Positions 21,215-31,575 of a stretch of 64,000 nucleotides of DNA are shown in pieces (positions within the stretch are counted from its first letter, which is position 1; every line of letters starts with the position of its first letter). Under the pieces are notes generated by a model. The model did not search any database and had not been told where the DNA came from. It worked only from the letters and a program-made list of their open reading frames with translations. Where the stretch lies: assembly GCA_022495005.1 (NCBI GenBank), contig JAGYXB010001943.1, forward strand, positions 930,001 to 994,000. The letters run 5' to 3'. The position numbers and the translations under genes are program-made. The DNA comes from Rhyacophila brunnea. Its lineage: Eukaryota; Arthropoda; Insecta; Trichoptera; Rhyacophilidae.

Positions 21215-21966
21215 CATGGGTGTCCAACCCGCGGCCCACTGGGTGTAAACTTGTGGCCCGTGGAGCAGTGAGAAAATAAAAATAATATCAAATGCTCCTG
21301 CTAGATGTGCTAATTTCGCAAATTGAGATAGATTCGATATTAGCTAAAGATTTTAAAAAGCACCGTGTGCTTTTTGCTGCATTTGCAATGCCATTATCCG
21401 TAGACGTGAATTTATTACCGGGAAATTTACAAATGGAACATTGTGAAATATATTTCGATGAACAGTTACAGGAGAAATTCCATCAGGTTGGTTTGGAAGA
21501 GTTTTACAAAACATATTTGGACAAGGAGAAATGTCCTGCATTTTACAAACATGCTCTTATGATGACTTCGCTATTTGGAAACACTTACACGTGTGAACAG
21601 CTTTTTAGTCGGATGAAGCATAATATCAAATCCCGAGTGAAAACAATGAATCACTGATGTGCATTTGGAAAACTGTTTGCGTGTAGGAACAACATCACTC
21701 GATATCGATATTGATGCACTTACTTAGTTCTGCCACACAAAATCAAACTTCTCACTAAAAAAAAAAAAATTAAATTATTTTGTTAATTTTTTATTATTTA
21801 AAAAAAGTGTTCTAATAAATATGCTTATTTTTTTTATTTTATTAATATATATTATAATATATATTTCTTTTTTGTTTTGTATAATCGGAAAAATCGGATG
21901 TGCGGCCCGGCAGGAAATTTCATTTTTAGAATCTGGCCCGGCTACTGAAAAGGTTGGCCACCCATA
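21215..21966 (+). mobile_element. hAT transposon relic with 8-bp TSD, 752 bp
   Basis: The termini CATGGGTGTCCAACC and GGTTGGCCACCCATA form a 15-bp TIR with two mismatches. They are flanked by an exact 8-bp duplication GTGTAGAT (21207-21214 and 21967-21974), diagnostic of hAT insertion. Next to each end is a hAT-style GCGGCCC / GGCCCGG segment. The interior is a remnant transposase gene (21292-21657 plus a shifted continuation), so this is an internally deleted derivative. Confidence 0.92.
21292..21728 (+). pseudogene. hAT transposase C-terminal fragment (GTF2IRD2/ZBED-like)
   Basis: The first 121 codons end at a TGA. Motifs include LQEKFHQVGLEEFYKTYL, then KHALMMTSLFGNTYTCEQLF and SRMKHNIKSR, the hAT dimerisation region as seen in GTF2IRD2- and ZBED5-like proteins. 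Skipping one base near 21653 continues the family pattern as ITDVHLENCLRVGTT and DIDALT to a stop at about 21727. So the natural C-terminus is present but a frameshift breaks it. The N-terminal BED finger and most of the catalytic core are missing; the element cannot be autonomous. Confidence 0.8.
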
Positions 21967-22094
21967 GTGTAGATAGTGTTCGTTAGTTTTTGAAATTCAA
22001 TTATACTCTGCCTAATCCAAGCCATAATAGATAATATTAAAAAAATATTCGTCTATCCATAAAATATCTAAGGCTTTAGCAGGGCTTAGTGAAT

Positions 22095-22385
22095 TAAAAA
22101 AAAATAACCAATACCATTTATATATTATTATATTATGTATTCTTAATTCAACAAAAACAAAAATTAATTGATGAAAAAGCGTGCACTATTTTTGGCGGAT
22201 CGCCGATAGCATACCTAAACTATTATGGTTTGGTTTAGGCAGGCTTTAATCGAATTTTAAAAACTAACCAGCACCATCCGCAAATTGTATTCTTAGTTCA
22301 TTGAAAGTTTGAAAGTTGACAAAAATTACTGTGCGCTATTTATGTCGATATTAACAGCCTACCTCTATCCTTTGCCACTGGTGGC
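22095..22385 (+). repeat. Satellite-like dimer E, locus 2
   Basis: Two units start at about 22095 and 22255, with the same order of words as 17901-18170, including TTCTTA.TTCA and CACTATTT near each unit end. The tract ends in GCCACTGGTGGCACC, a short palindrome. Confidence 0.55.
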
Positions 22386-22409
22386 ACCTTGTACTCCTAT
22401 AGTGTAAGG

Positions 22410-22465
22410 CAGTGGTATTCAAAGGGTGCGCCACGGAGACTTAGGCTACCTCAAACTGTTAAAAA
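22410..22465 (+). mobile_element. hAT-type terminus fragment
   Basis: CAGTGGTATTCAAAGGGTGC then GCCACGGAGACTTAGG has the look of a hAT end (CAGTGGT.TTCAA, GCGCCACGG). GTGTAAGG precedes it but was not found again downstream, so the other end is lost. Confidence 0.4.
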
Positions 22466-22677
22466 AACCGTTAATCTCAATTCAATGTCTTGATGCACGA
22501 TTACAATGATGGATTATTATTGACTGTTTTCTTCGGGTAATATCAAAATATAAACTGTTTTTTCTTTATCGAAGACATTACGAAAGAAATCAAAGTCGGA
22601 TGAAAAGTGAAAACGAAAATGCTATTTACCAAATTTTGATCTGGCAACCAGATTTTACTGGCTTAGTTATTTATTAT

Positions 22678-22735
22678 TACGCTCCACCATAGGAGCATAG
22701 GACAAGCACAAGGTCGTACCATTTCTTCAATCCTT
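22678..22735 (-). mobile_element. (GAA)-tailed LINE 3' UTR fragment
   Basis: The minus strand reads CCTTGTGCTTGTCCTATGCT, matching the last part of the LINE at 29943-30350 (ACTTGTGCTTGCCCTATGCC). Only the 3' end is present and the GAA tail is not preserved. Confidence 0.4.
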
Positions 22736-23085
22736 CTACACATCCCGCTTCATGCTATGCATAGAATTCTTGTATATCTAATATACTAAACACATTCCAG
22801 AAATGCCATCAGGTGTTTTAACACCAACATTTTGTAACGCGTTGGAAAAAACTAAGCAGTTGTTAGTAATAAAAAACTTTCTAACTTACTTCTATAACTT
22901 TAATTTGACGATTTCTTTAGCACGCATTTTACACCATCAAAGCCTCTTTCGAATTTCCCGTTAGTTATAAGTTAGTTGTTAGGTGCTTTCGCGAAACCTT
23001 CGAGCGTTAATTTTCTGCCACAGAATTTCCCGGCCGGGTGAAACTTTAAACAATATTAGTTATCGCAATTATTCCCATTATTACA

Positions 23086-23149
23086 ATGAACCTTTTGAAA
23101 ACGACTTTCCCCGTCCGCGGAATCCGCAAAGCAGAGCCTCCGCGCACAG
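23086..23149 (+). CDS. Candidate first coding exon, very tentative
   Basis: ATG in a good context (ACAATGAAC) opens a frame MNLLKTTFPVRGIRKAEPPR that meets a CAG|GTAAAA donor at 23149/23150. The region from about 22975 is GC-richer than its flanks. Without splicing the frame runs on for about 50 codons. No family is recognised, and a chance match is quite possible. Confidence 0.13.
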
Positions 23150-23398
23150 GTAAAATAATAAATCATTCTAGATTAGACAGTGCAGTTCGCAAACACGAAA
23201 ATATTATCCCGTGTTTGTTTACTATCGATTATTTGTGAAAGCTCATTATACAAATAATCTTACCGAAAACATTTTAATAAGAAGCTTCTTTATCAAAGTA
23301 CGAAAATAACTAAGTATTTATTTTATATAATAATTACCTTCCTAAGTATAGAAAAATTTCACTATCGATAACCATTTTGGATTGCACACAATATATTG

Positions 23399-23700
23399 TC
23401 AGTGACGTCCCGTGGGGTGGGCAGGTCACGCGTTGCTTAGTAGTGTCATTATTATAAAGGGCAGCAAATGAAGGAACGAACAGGAAGACTACCACTCTTG
23501 ACAGCAGTGATGATTTTCCATGAAGCAGACGATGCAGTGTGCTCGTTAGAAAGTTCCGACTTATTTCTTAAAAAAATAATGGACCGTAAAAATCCCTGTC
23601 AACCTATCCTATTTTGGAGGTTTTTTGCATAGGCATACTTTTCACAAGGGGGCCTCCAACCCTGTCTGAGTCTGAGTAGTCATATTTTTATATGTATTAT
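23399..23700 (+). repeat. Dispersed repeat M, copy 1
   Basis: Starts CAGTGACGTCCCGTGGGGTGG and shares with 41242-41500 the words GTTGCTTAG/GTTGCTAAG, AGCAGT.A.G.TTTTCCAT and CACAAGGGGGCCTCCAA. It shares with 55263-55565 the words AAAGGG..GC.AATGAAGGAAC and GCCTTCAA-like ends. The CAGTGACG start suggests a hAT-type terminus, but no target duplication was located. Confidence 0.6.
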
Positions 23701-24218
23701 TATTTAAAAAGTTCAATAAAATATTCTTTAAAGATTTTTGTGGCACTTAGATAGCCGAAAATAAATAGGTACCTAATAAAATAGAATGTAGGTAGGTATC
23801 TAACAAATTTGAATATTATTTTCCCAGATTAATATCGGCTCATTGGCTTATGACGTCACTGTACATTGTAATTTGTTCGATGTAGTTTTATTGTTTATTT
23901 GTCTGGCTATAAATGAGTGATTGGGATCTTTTTAAATCATACAAATGGATTGATGTGATCTCTATCGACAACATAAGTTTAACCAAACCAAATCTCGACT
24001 TCAAATTAATGATTTCGTAAAACAAAACCAAAAACACAGATAGGTATTAAAAAGCATCTGAAAACATTTTGAAATTATCAACACAATAAAAAATGTAAAA
24101 TTTGTTCTTAGTTTAAAAAACACTATAAAGTATGTACCCATCAAAGTTTCGACAAAAAATAATAATGACGTTATGTGCAGTTTTTGTTTTTTTATTTTGT
24201 CTACGACCATACGAATAC
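23701..24218. other. Unannotated AT-rich stretch
   Basis: No recognised features; the 73-codon minus frame at 24001-24222 is low-complexity and without motif. Confidence 0.45.
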
Positions 24219-24713
24219 ACAAAATAAAATAGGCACTAAGTGCCCGAAAATTGCAGAAAAGTATTCAGAAATTGTCTATGTGCCATCGCCAATACTCTAA
24301 TTACATGTCCAGGTGCCAAAAATATATTAGAGCTTCTATGGATATTCAAAAATGCTTTTGGGTGTAAGAGGAAATGTGATTATTTTTAAAATGGGCACTA
24401 AGTGCCGCTTAGTTAACATTTGTCATGAGACTTAGTTCTTCGTTTTAGATATACCTAAATCATGGCTCTTAGTCCTTTTTTAAGATATTAGTGTTGAGAA
24501 GTAGTGCTTTTCTAAAATATTGTTGTTCAAACGTGTTTTTCTTACAAATTTTAATTATAAATCGTTTTTTTTTCTAATTACATTATGATTGTATGTTAAA
24601 TCTAGTGAGAAGCCAATATACAATAGTGCTTTTATGAAAAATAAACGAATTATTCTTTAAAAACCTTATATCAAAGATTCAGCTTTTTGGTACTTAGTGC
24701 CTATTTTATTTCG
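24219..24713. mobile_element. Possible TIR element, ~490 bp
   Basis: AAAATAAAATAGGCACTAAG at 24221 is the inverse of CTTAGTGCCTATTTTATTT at about 24694. The 12-base palindrome GGCACTAAGTGCC occurs at the left end and again near 24395. The TIR is about 22 bases; there is no open frame and no sure duplication. Confidence 0.5.
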
Positions 24714-25188
24714 TTTAGGTATTCAATAATTACTACATTGCGGTTGAATAGTGACAAATTCTTCGTCTCTGAACGCGTATTAGCGGATAATGGATATTTT
24801 TTCTGCGTAGCCTCGATGGATACTGAATAAGACAAAACAAATGAATACATTATTTACATGTTCCCCTGTATTCCGAGTTCAATTTGGCTGTTATGTCCTT
24901 TGTGAACGCCTCTGAAAGCATGAGAGACTGGCGACAATATTATTCTGTGTAGGTACACATCAAATTGCTTTCGCAAAGCCAACTCGAAACGCGAAGTAGG
25001 CAAATGTACCGCATGGTAATTCAGAAGTCGTTGAAATCAGTGGTGCATTCTAGGAAGATTCACCAAAATTCACGGTTTGTAAGTGACATGAATCGCGAAA
25101 GATCCTTGCTGCCAGCTCAGAACAGTTTATATTATTACCTTTATCGCAGTAACGTTCACCGGTCGTTGGATTATCGTAGACTCTACTG
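24714..25188. other. Unannotated stretch
   Basis: Contains an 85-codon plus frame (24965-25222) with no domain; it overruns a transposon terminus, which argues against it being a gene. Confidence 0.4.
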
Positions 25189-25250
25189 CAGTGATTCCCA
25201 ACCTGATTCCACGGAATCCTGAGGCTCCGTGAGAATTATAGAATGAGAAG
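25189..25250 (+). mobile_element. hAT-type terminus fragment
   Basis: CAGTGATTCCCAACCTGATT, then CCACGGAATCC and GAGGCTCCGTGAG. This matches the common hAT end CAGTGGTTCCCAACCT followed by a short GGNNCCGTG hairpin. The other end was not found. Confidence 0.45.
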
Positions 25251-27188
25251 CATACTCTACCATAATAAATTTCATGGTTAAGTGTCAACATTATCATATT
25301 ATTATGATGTTATAGTGTATAGACAGCACTATAACAGTGGTGATACAGTATCCACCTCTACGGCTGTAGATCGTCCATTGGAATTATGCTTCTGGTAAAA
25401 TTCATATCTGTTTTCTTTTTTCAATTTGTGTTTCATCAAAAATAATGATCCAATGAGTTGGGTCACCGCCATCTTTAGATTAATAAAGCCTGAGTATATC
25501 TTTTTGCACAAGCAACGAGTGGTCCACTGCCATAGTATTTATTGATAACGTACTTACAAGCAGAGTTTGGTATTCTGAAGAGTATAAATAAGTTATCAGT
25601 TATTGTCGTTTAGAATCGACTGTCACATTGACAAACGTCCTAGTGTATTATGATATTATTATACACAGAATAAGTTTACTTACTTTGATCGTCACTTCCA
25701 ATTATTAATAACACATAACCACTAAACCAGATGAACTCCAAGGTTTTCAAGATACGTTAAAATAATCTTAAATAAATCTGAAACTAAGAATACTCCGACA
25801 AGTGAACACGACTCACGCGTCAGTATGAGCACTCTAGACAATGACAGGTCATCCATAGGTAACGGGAGGGGCGGAAAGTAGGACCAGTCGTGTAATGTAT
25901 CGGCTTCCTTCTACAGTGGGCAATGGTTGAGGCTAATAACCATAATTCGTAAAAAAGAGTTTAGCACACGTCCACTCATTGGAGGCACATTATGCTCCAA
26001 TTGAGAATAACAATTAATAGTACTTACCATTAATTATGTTATGTTTGCTTTATGTTTCGTAGAAGCTTTTTAAACGTACATAGCTAATAATTTTCGTAAA
26101 ATTCTTCTCTTTGATGCTTACGAAAGTATTTTGTTTTCTAACATAAATTTTCTTCACTGGAAAAAAACACAGAACCTTTTGTGAACACCTTTTTAGGTCG
26201 TATCTACTCACAACCCTGCGTGAAACTGTCGGAGCTTTTATTCTCAACTTTTCCAAAATATATTAATGATACATATAGTGCGAAAACATTGTTTTTCTCT
26301 CACACGACTAGGTACCTAATAAATTTAATTATAATATGTATAAATATACAGTTTATGGACAATAAATATGTTTTGAAAAATAATTAGTAATTATTGATCA
26401 TATAATTATTATGATAGACTGTTTTTTAAATAAAAAATAACGAATAAACAATCTATATTCAATATTATTTTTGGAATTTGTTTGTGTTATATTTATAATG
26501 TTATGTCTACTACACTCCTGTTTGCCAAGTACAGCCTGGAGAAATATTATGACTATTCAATTATTTGTGGTTGAAATTTTCTGGCCGCCTGTGGTATCTT
26601 CGAGAAAGTTTCTTTAATTAAATTTTCTTTACGATTATTAGTAGCCGAAATTATTAGTCGCCAAGCTGAGTGGATTTTGCAACGCTCCCTTTTGACAATC
26701 AAATTAATTATTTTTCAGCAGTAATAATAATTATTATTCTGGTCTCCTATGTCTCTATAAATTTCTTGAGAACATTATTACCTAAGATTTAACATTCAAG
26801 GCCTATAAAAGTACCCTTTCCTCTCGGGAGGAGGTGGTAATACACTTCGATATTATAACCTAAATATATCTTTTTTTATACTTTCTCCATAATGAATTTT
26901 TAATTTAATAAAAGATAGGTTTCTTAACGAACATTTTCAATTGGAACAATAATGATAAGTAGTTGAACGACGAATTTGTATTCGGCAAGCTAGGTTACTA
27001 TAAACTAGTGATAACTACGTTCCGGCCGCCATTTTATATATCCTAGCCCTACATCCATAAACAAATCATTTCGCCAGTAAACTACTGAAAGTTTTTCATA
27101 GTGACACATAAACATACATAAAATCCCTCAGATAAACACCCACTTGAAAAAAAATCATTTCGGCCGTCGTATTATTTATAGTACACCC
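25251..27188. other. Unannotated stretch
   Basis: About 1.9 kb of AT-rich DNA with no gene, repeat pair or terminus recognised. A GCCGCCATTTT (Pho/YY1-type) word lies at about 27027 on the minus strand. Confidence 0.45.
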
Positions 27189-27433
27189 ACGGTGGCCGCG
27201 CGGCATAAGCGTTGGACTATCACGCCGTGGGTCCCAGGTTCGAATCCTGGGTCTGGCAAGTACACATATTATTGTTTTTCAATTTGTATGAGTCAGGGTA
27301 TGGACCTAATAGGTTGAGGAAGTGGCTGACATTCACTTCTCGTAAAAAACAAAATCTGTTAATACAAACCTCTACTCTGTGGAGGCCCATTTGATCCTAT
27401 TAGGATCGGACATGGTCAAAAAAAAAAAAAAAA
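27189..27433 (+). mobile_element. SINE S1, complete copy with poly-A
   Basis: A tRNA-like head of about 70 bases contains GGTGGCCGCGCGGCATAAGC and a perfect B box GGTTCGAATCC flanked by a 5-bp T-stem (CCCAG/CTGGG). The body runs AAGTACACATATT, TATGAGTCAGGGTATGG, CTGTTAATACAAACCTC, GGAGGCCCATTTGATCC, and ends in 16 A's (27418-27433). Parts of the same element are at 11854-11925 and 12387-12501. The well-preserved B box and long A-tail suggest a relatively young copy. A true tRNA is unlikely because the anticodon stem does not pair well. Confidence 0.8.
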
Positions 27434-27467
27434 GTAGGTACATAGGTAATATAATTTATTAAGTACA

Positions 27468-27545
27468 TGATTGGTTTGAACTGTTTCGAGCCCCCTTTTA
27501 AATGTTCTAACGAATCGAGCGGGTCATTTGCGTTAACCAAAATTG
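27468..27545 (+). repeat. Repeat Q, copy 1
   Basis: TTGGTTTGAACTGTTTCGAG, CCCCCTTTTAAAT and GTTCTAACGAATCGAGCGGG are matched at 52350-52430 (GACTGGTTTGCG, GGCCCCCTTTTAAAT, CTTCTGATAAATCGATTGCG) and, shorter, at 56437-56475 (ACTGGTTTGAACTGTTTCGG, GCCCCCTTTT). Confidence 0.55.
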
Positions 27546-27661
27546 CCGCTGGATGAATAGATTTGGCCACCACATCCTGAAGCGGGCCCCCATACCTATC
27601 GCTAAGGTCAAAACCAGTGTAACTCTCACAAGAAACATTTTCCAAATAGTATTTGAGGTAT

Positions 27662-28010
27662 CCAATTCAATTCAATTTAATTTATTTTTTACATATAGTG
27701 GATTACATATAGTATAAGTTTAAGACGTTCACAACATGACATGAAACATTATTATAAAGAAGAAAGAAAGAAACAAGTAATAAAAGGATAAAAATGAAAA
27801 GATAAAAAGAGAACATACCTAACATAAACATACAAACGCAGTGAAAATACAATTATACATCTATAGTAGTTCAAAGACGTACACCGAGTTTGCTAAGGAG
27901 GCCCTGTTTTAAGGATTTACAAAATAGCGTCCATTTAAACTCACTCTCACGCAAGTGGAATATATCAACACCCGAAGCAATTTGGTTGACCATAGTTGTC
28001 GGTGTATAAC
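27662..28010 (-). pseudogene. LINE 3' end, AATTG-tailed family, copy 2
   Basis: The minus strand carries a short frame ending in NQIASGVDIFHLRESEFKW and then TLFCKSLKQ and further residues. A UTR follows, ending ATAAATTAAATTGAATTGAA at 27662. It matches 14425-14675 through both peptide and tail. It is 5'-truncated and inserted into MITE H. Confidence 0.65.
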
Positions 28011-28035
28011 TATATATATATATATATATATATAT
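28009..28035. repeat. (TA)n microsatellite
   Basis: About twelve TA units at the 5' junction of the inserted LINE. Confidence 0.9.
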
Positions 28036-28288
28036 ACGGTTATAACTAAGGGTATTCAGTGTATTTTTAACGATTTTAAATACATTCATTTGAATTATAA
28101 AGTAGTTAAGCATCAACAAACAAAAATCAAGAAAGTACATCGCACAACCATATATTTTAAAATCTCAATATTCACAAACTGAAATAGCGCCGCAGGCGAA
28201 TTTTTTATTATTAGTGGAAATTTGTGATTTGCGTTTATCTCACTTATCTGATTAACTGAGCCTTGTCAGCCCCCCTTTATGGGGCCAA

Positions 28289-29885
28289 TGTGAGTTGGTA
28301 CATACCTACTTTCTGTGGAAATTGAAAACTGAGGTTTCACTTTCAGTAGAGTCACTTAGATACTTACGTAAAAAACAATCATTTAGTATAACAGGTTTTA
28401 TGTAGTTGTGCTTTTCTCATTTTCTCTCGTTTCATACCAATTATACTAAACGAAATGAAAATCGTGACAAGGCAACCTGGCGAGGCATTAAATTATCCCT
28501 CAAAATACACTTTAAATAAGAAAATCTTTCAAACTATTTTCCAGTTTACTTATAAATCGCCTTGCATCATAACGTCGCGCTATTACTATGGAAATTTAAC
28601 AAAAGAACCGTTTACCTAAAATTAACGCGACCAATTTGTAAAGAACAAAGAATATATTTTTCATTTATGAACATGAATTTACACGTGAATGTTAGTGACA
28701 AAAATTGTATTACAAATTCTTCTTCTTCTATGAAGTACAGTGTCATAAAAATGGATGAAATTTTGGAATATGCAGAATGCTATGCGTCCACAAAATGTTC
28801 TGTCTTAATTTATCGTGTAAGTTAATGGTTTTATTATTATTTTTATATAAATATATTTGGGTTTAAGTAACAAGTTAGGTACAATGTATTAATTTTTTTA
28901 ATAATTTATTCATTCTACTAAATAATGCTACAATATTTTGGAAGTTATATTATCTTCATTTCGGTTTCAATCTGAACAGCGCCACCATTGATAAGATAGT
29001 TAGGATGTTCTCTCGTTAGATACCGCTAGTGCACATCGCGTGTCTAGTGAATATTTCCAACAAGACGATCGCGTGTCTGCAGAGATGTCGTTATCTCAAC
29101 CCGATTTTCACACCGGTCTGATGATGAGCCGTTCTGGTTTGCGTCTGAGACTTTAAAACTACTATTAATAATATTTACCACTTATTTATGATTTTACATA
29201 GAAATTTTGCTATAAGAAATCAATTTATTTACCTTCACAACCGACGGTATTAGCAAACTGCATTTTCTCCACCATTGTATAATTTTTCGTGATTTTTTGA
29301 AAAGTGCATCAATAATATAGTTTCGGTATTCGCCGAAAGATGGCTATGTGCAATTTAGCAGCGCTGACGTTTACAAGAAGGGATGATTTTAGTTTCCATA
29401 GAAACTATTGTATTAGAATTAGAAAATAATAATATTACCTTACTATGTATATTATATTCTTTTATCACGTGAGAAGCGAACATTTTTATTTGTCATCAAT
29501 AAATATTGCTACACAAAATAATAAAATTATAATTATTACATTATTTATGTTTAGGCAATTACATATATTTTCTTTACTTATTCAGAACAATAACAATAAA
29601 AATAATATAGGTATGGCTTTTAGTATGATAATTATTCTTTATAGACAATATTATTTAATTATGTTAAGCCTTATATCCTGTTATTATTATCCTTTTGTTA
29701 TTTTGAATTATTGGTAGAAATTGTTCCACTAGGTTTCCAATGCAAGGTGTTCGTATTGTAGGTACATATTGAAGGAAATCATGGCTCGGGATTTTCATAA
29801 TAGGTATATCATGAATTTATTTTTGAACATAGAATTTCTAAGAATTTTCTTTAATATTGTCCGTATTATATTCCATGGATAATTC
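28289..29885. other. Unannotated stretch with an 87-codon frame
   Basis: The plus frame 28562-28825 has a serine run and ends near a weak donor-like GTGTAAGT, with no family match. A slightly GC-richer patch at 28975-29150 contains no open frame. Nothing else recognised. Confidence 0.4.
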
Positions 29886-29942
29886 AGTTCTGCAGCAAAC
29901 AAATTTTGAAAATAACCGATATACTAGATTATTAGGTTAGGT

Positions 29943-30350
29943 TCTTCTTCTTCTTCCACCCTGTGACGTCCCAACATTGGGGCATAGGGCAAGCACAAGT
30001 TGGCGCCACTTCCCTCGGTCCATCGCCAACTTTGCGCCTCCCGCCATGTCAGACCTGCAGCACGTAGGTCGCTTTTGTAGCACCGCTGCAGGGTGAGGGA
30101 GGGCCGGCCACGGCGACGGAACCCTTCAGGCTTTGCCACAAGGGTACGAAGTGCCGCACTCGTTGGCGGCATCCGGAATACGTGTCCCAGTCACGTAAAT
30201 CGTCTCTTCGTGATAACTTCAATCACCGAAGGCTGTTGTGTCTGCTCACGAACTCGGGTGTTTGTAACGCAGTCGTACCAATGTACCCCTAAGATTCGGC
30301 GGAGACATCAAATCTCAAAGCTGAAATGCCGAGACGCTTGACTTGACTCC
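29943..30350 (-). pseudogene. (GAA)-tailed LINE, RT C-terminus
   Basis: Read on the minus strand, one frame gives RILGVHWYDCVTNTRVREQT, then VIEVITKRRFT, a stop in place of the usual W, LGHVFRMP and so on to RRRGRPSLTLQRCYKSDLRA and GLTWREAQ. It then ends in a run of E from the GAA tail (29943-29955). The order R-I-L-G, LGHV.RMP, RGRP, DL...GL.W.EA is the standard C-terminal end of non-LTR reverse transcriptase ORFs. It is nearly intact over about 110 residues, hence younger than the copy at 5489. The junctions lie in TTAGG repeats, which hides the target duplication. Confidence 0.75.
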
Positions 30351-30351
30351 T

Positions 30352-30371
30352 GATTAGGTTAGGTTAGGTTA
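30352..30371 (+). repeat. (TTAGG)n telomere-type short array
   Basis: Three to four TTAGG units, the canonical insect telomere repeat, inside the core of MITE L. Interstitial, not a chromosome end. Confidence 0.8.
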
Positions 30372-30430
30372 TCATTATTGAATTCATGAATTTTCCCGAA
30401 ATCTGCTATGAAAAGTTCCCGCCTGGCTTC

Positions 30431-30962
30431 CAGTAAACGGATTTGTTCCGCTAATTCTTTAGGATAAATACGTGTAATATTGTATATTTTTATACGCTGA
30501 CAAAGGCCCATCGAAGCGGGAAAAATCAGTATTAATTATTATTATACTAAGTGGAATAAGTTTTTACTACATATTTTTATGGATTATTTTAATTAATATA
30601 AAACAATAAAAAAGCTTACTTTGTATTGGTTTGCGTAGATTTTTATGACCTTAGCCAATTTTGTAATTTATCTCGAGGGTCATAATTTTAATCTCATTGG
30701 GTTCAGTGTGCATAACTCAGGTTAGGAAAAATACATTGTAAGATTAGGTAGGTTCCTATGTATATAAAAATGTTTTTCGTTTCGATTCAGTCGGTTTATA
30801 CGGAAACGCGAGATGTGAGTGCTGTATTATATTATTTAATAAAATATCGTAATCTTGCGATATTTCGTACTTCCGTTCGATAAATATAATATTGTTTCCA
30901 TAAAATAAATACTGATTGATTGGTATTACAAAGTTTTTTCAATTTGAATATTTTGTATGACA
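30431..30962. other. Unannotated stretch
   Basis: No recognised features. Confidence 0.5.
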
Positions 30963-31275
30963 CTCGACTTACGACCAAAGTGTAGGAATCTAGGTGCGGC
31001 AGGTTATATGAAAGTATGGTGAAAAAGTATGGTAAGGCAGGCTGGTTATCAATTTGCGGCAAAATTTCCACGTTAACATTTTATTATATGGGTACGTTAT
31101 AATGACTGAAGTAAATCCTCCGTGATGCCCTGCATTTTTTTCATCGCGTCGCTATTTCTCGTAAGTTGTCGGCTATTGTTGGCTTGCTTCATTCAGTTGT
31201 ATGAGAAAGCCGATTCCTTGCCCCTCTTTTTATTTAATACCTCTATGGTAGGAATGTATCTAGGTCGTAAGTCGA
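30963..31275. repeat. Short inverted repeat pair (CTCGACTTACGACC)
   Basis: CTCGACTTACGACC at about 30963 and its exact inverse GGTCGTAAGTCGAG at about 31262, with looser matching beyond (GTAGGAAT nearby on both sides). It may be the ends of a 310-bp nonautonomous element. A tandem GAAAGTATGGTGAAAAAGTATGG lies inside. Confidence 0.35.
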
Positions 31276-31527
31276 GAAAAATTTGTATTATTAGTATTGT
31301 GCCCACAGAACAAAATTAAATAAGATATAAATTCTAAATCCAGTTACCACAGACAACTACTTTGAAATCAGATTTGGTTTTAATGACTGTCAACTCATAA
31401 TAAGCAAGAAATAAAGCCCCCTGAAAGTCGTAAAATATTTCCACAATTAAATGCGTATTTTCTTTACGCGATAAACTAAATAAAGCATATGATACGCACG
31501 TAATTATTTAAAATCGCATATTATTCT

Positions 31528-31575
31528 CACGTGTTTAAGTTGATCCTATATTTTCCACAGTCGAGAATTCGCAAT
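31528..31575 (+). repeat. Repeat J, copy 1
   Basis: CACGTGTTTAAGTTGATCCT then ATATTTTCCACAGTCGAGA. It is matched at 37506-37550 and 38452-38498. Confidence 0.55.

Larger units (their letters stand above)
27563..28288. mobile_element. MITE H, copy interrupted by a LINE
   Basis: 27563-27650 matches the left part of family H (TTGGCCACCACATCCTGAAG, CGGGCCC, CTACCTATCGCTAAGG). 28035-28288 matches the right part (AAGGGTATTCAGTGTAT, AGCGCCGCAGGCGA, TGTCAGCCCCCCTTTATGGG). Between them lies the minus-strand LINE 27662-28010 plus a TA microsatellite. The terminal duplication seen in the other two copies is not preserved here, so this is the oldest or most damaged copy. Confidence 0.7.
29886..30430. 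mobile_element. TTAGG-core MITE L, copy interrupted by a LINE
   Basis: The left part (AAATTTTGAAAATAACCGAT, ATTAGGTTAGG) and right part (GATTAGGTTAGGTTAGGTTA, GAATTCATGAAT, CCGCCTGGCTTCCAG) match the copy at 52513-52661. They are separated by the minus-strand LINE 29943-30350, which entered the TTAGG core itself. Confidence 0.7.

Noticed and set aside
27189..27265. Functional tRNA gene
   Set aside because: The T-arm and B box are good, but the anticodon and acceptor stems do not pair well. The sequence continues into a repeated body and poly-A, so it is a SINE.
27871..28140. 89-codon host gene
   Set aside because: The C-terminal half matches the LINE peptide at 14425 and the N-terminal half is translated TA microsatellite.
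30352..30371. A real telomere or subtelomere
   Set aside because: The TTAGG runs are only a few units long, interstitial, and sit inside a repeated MITE family.
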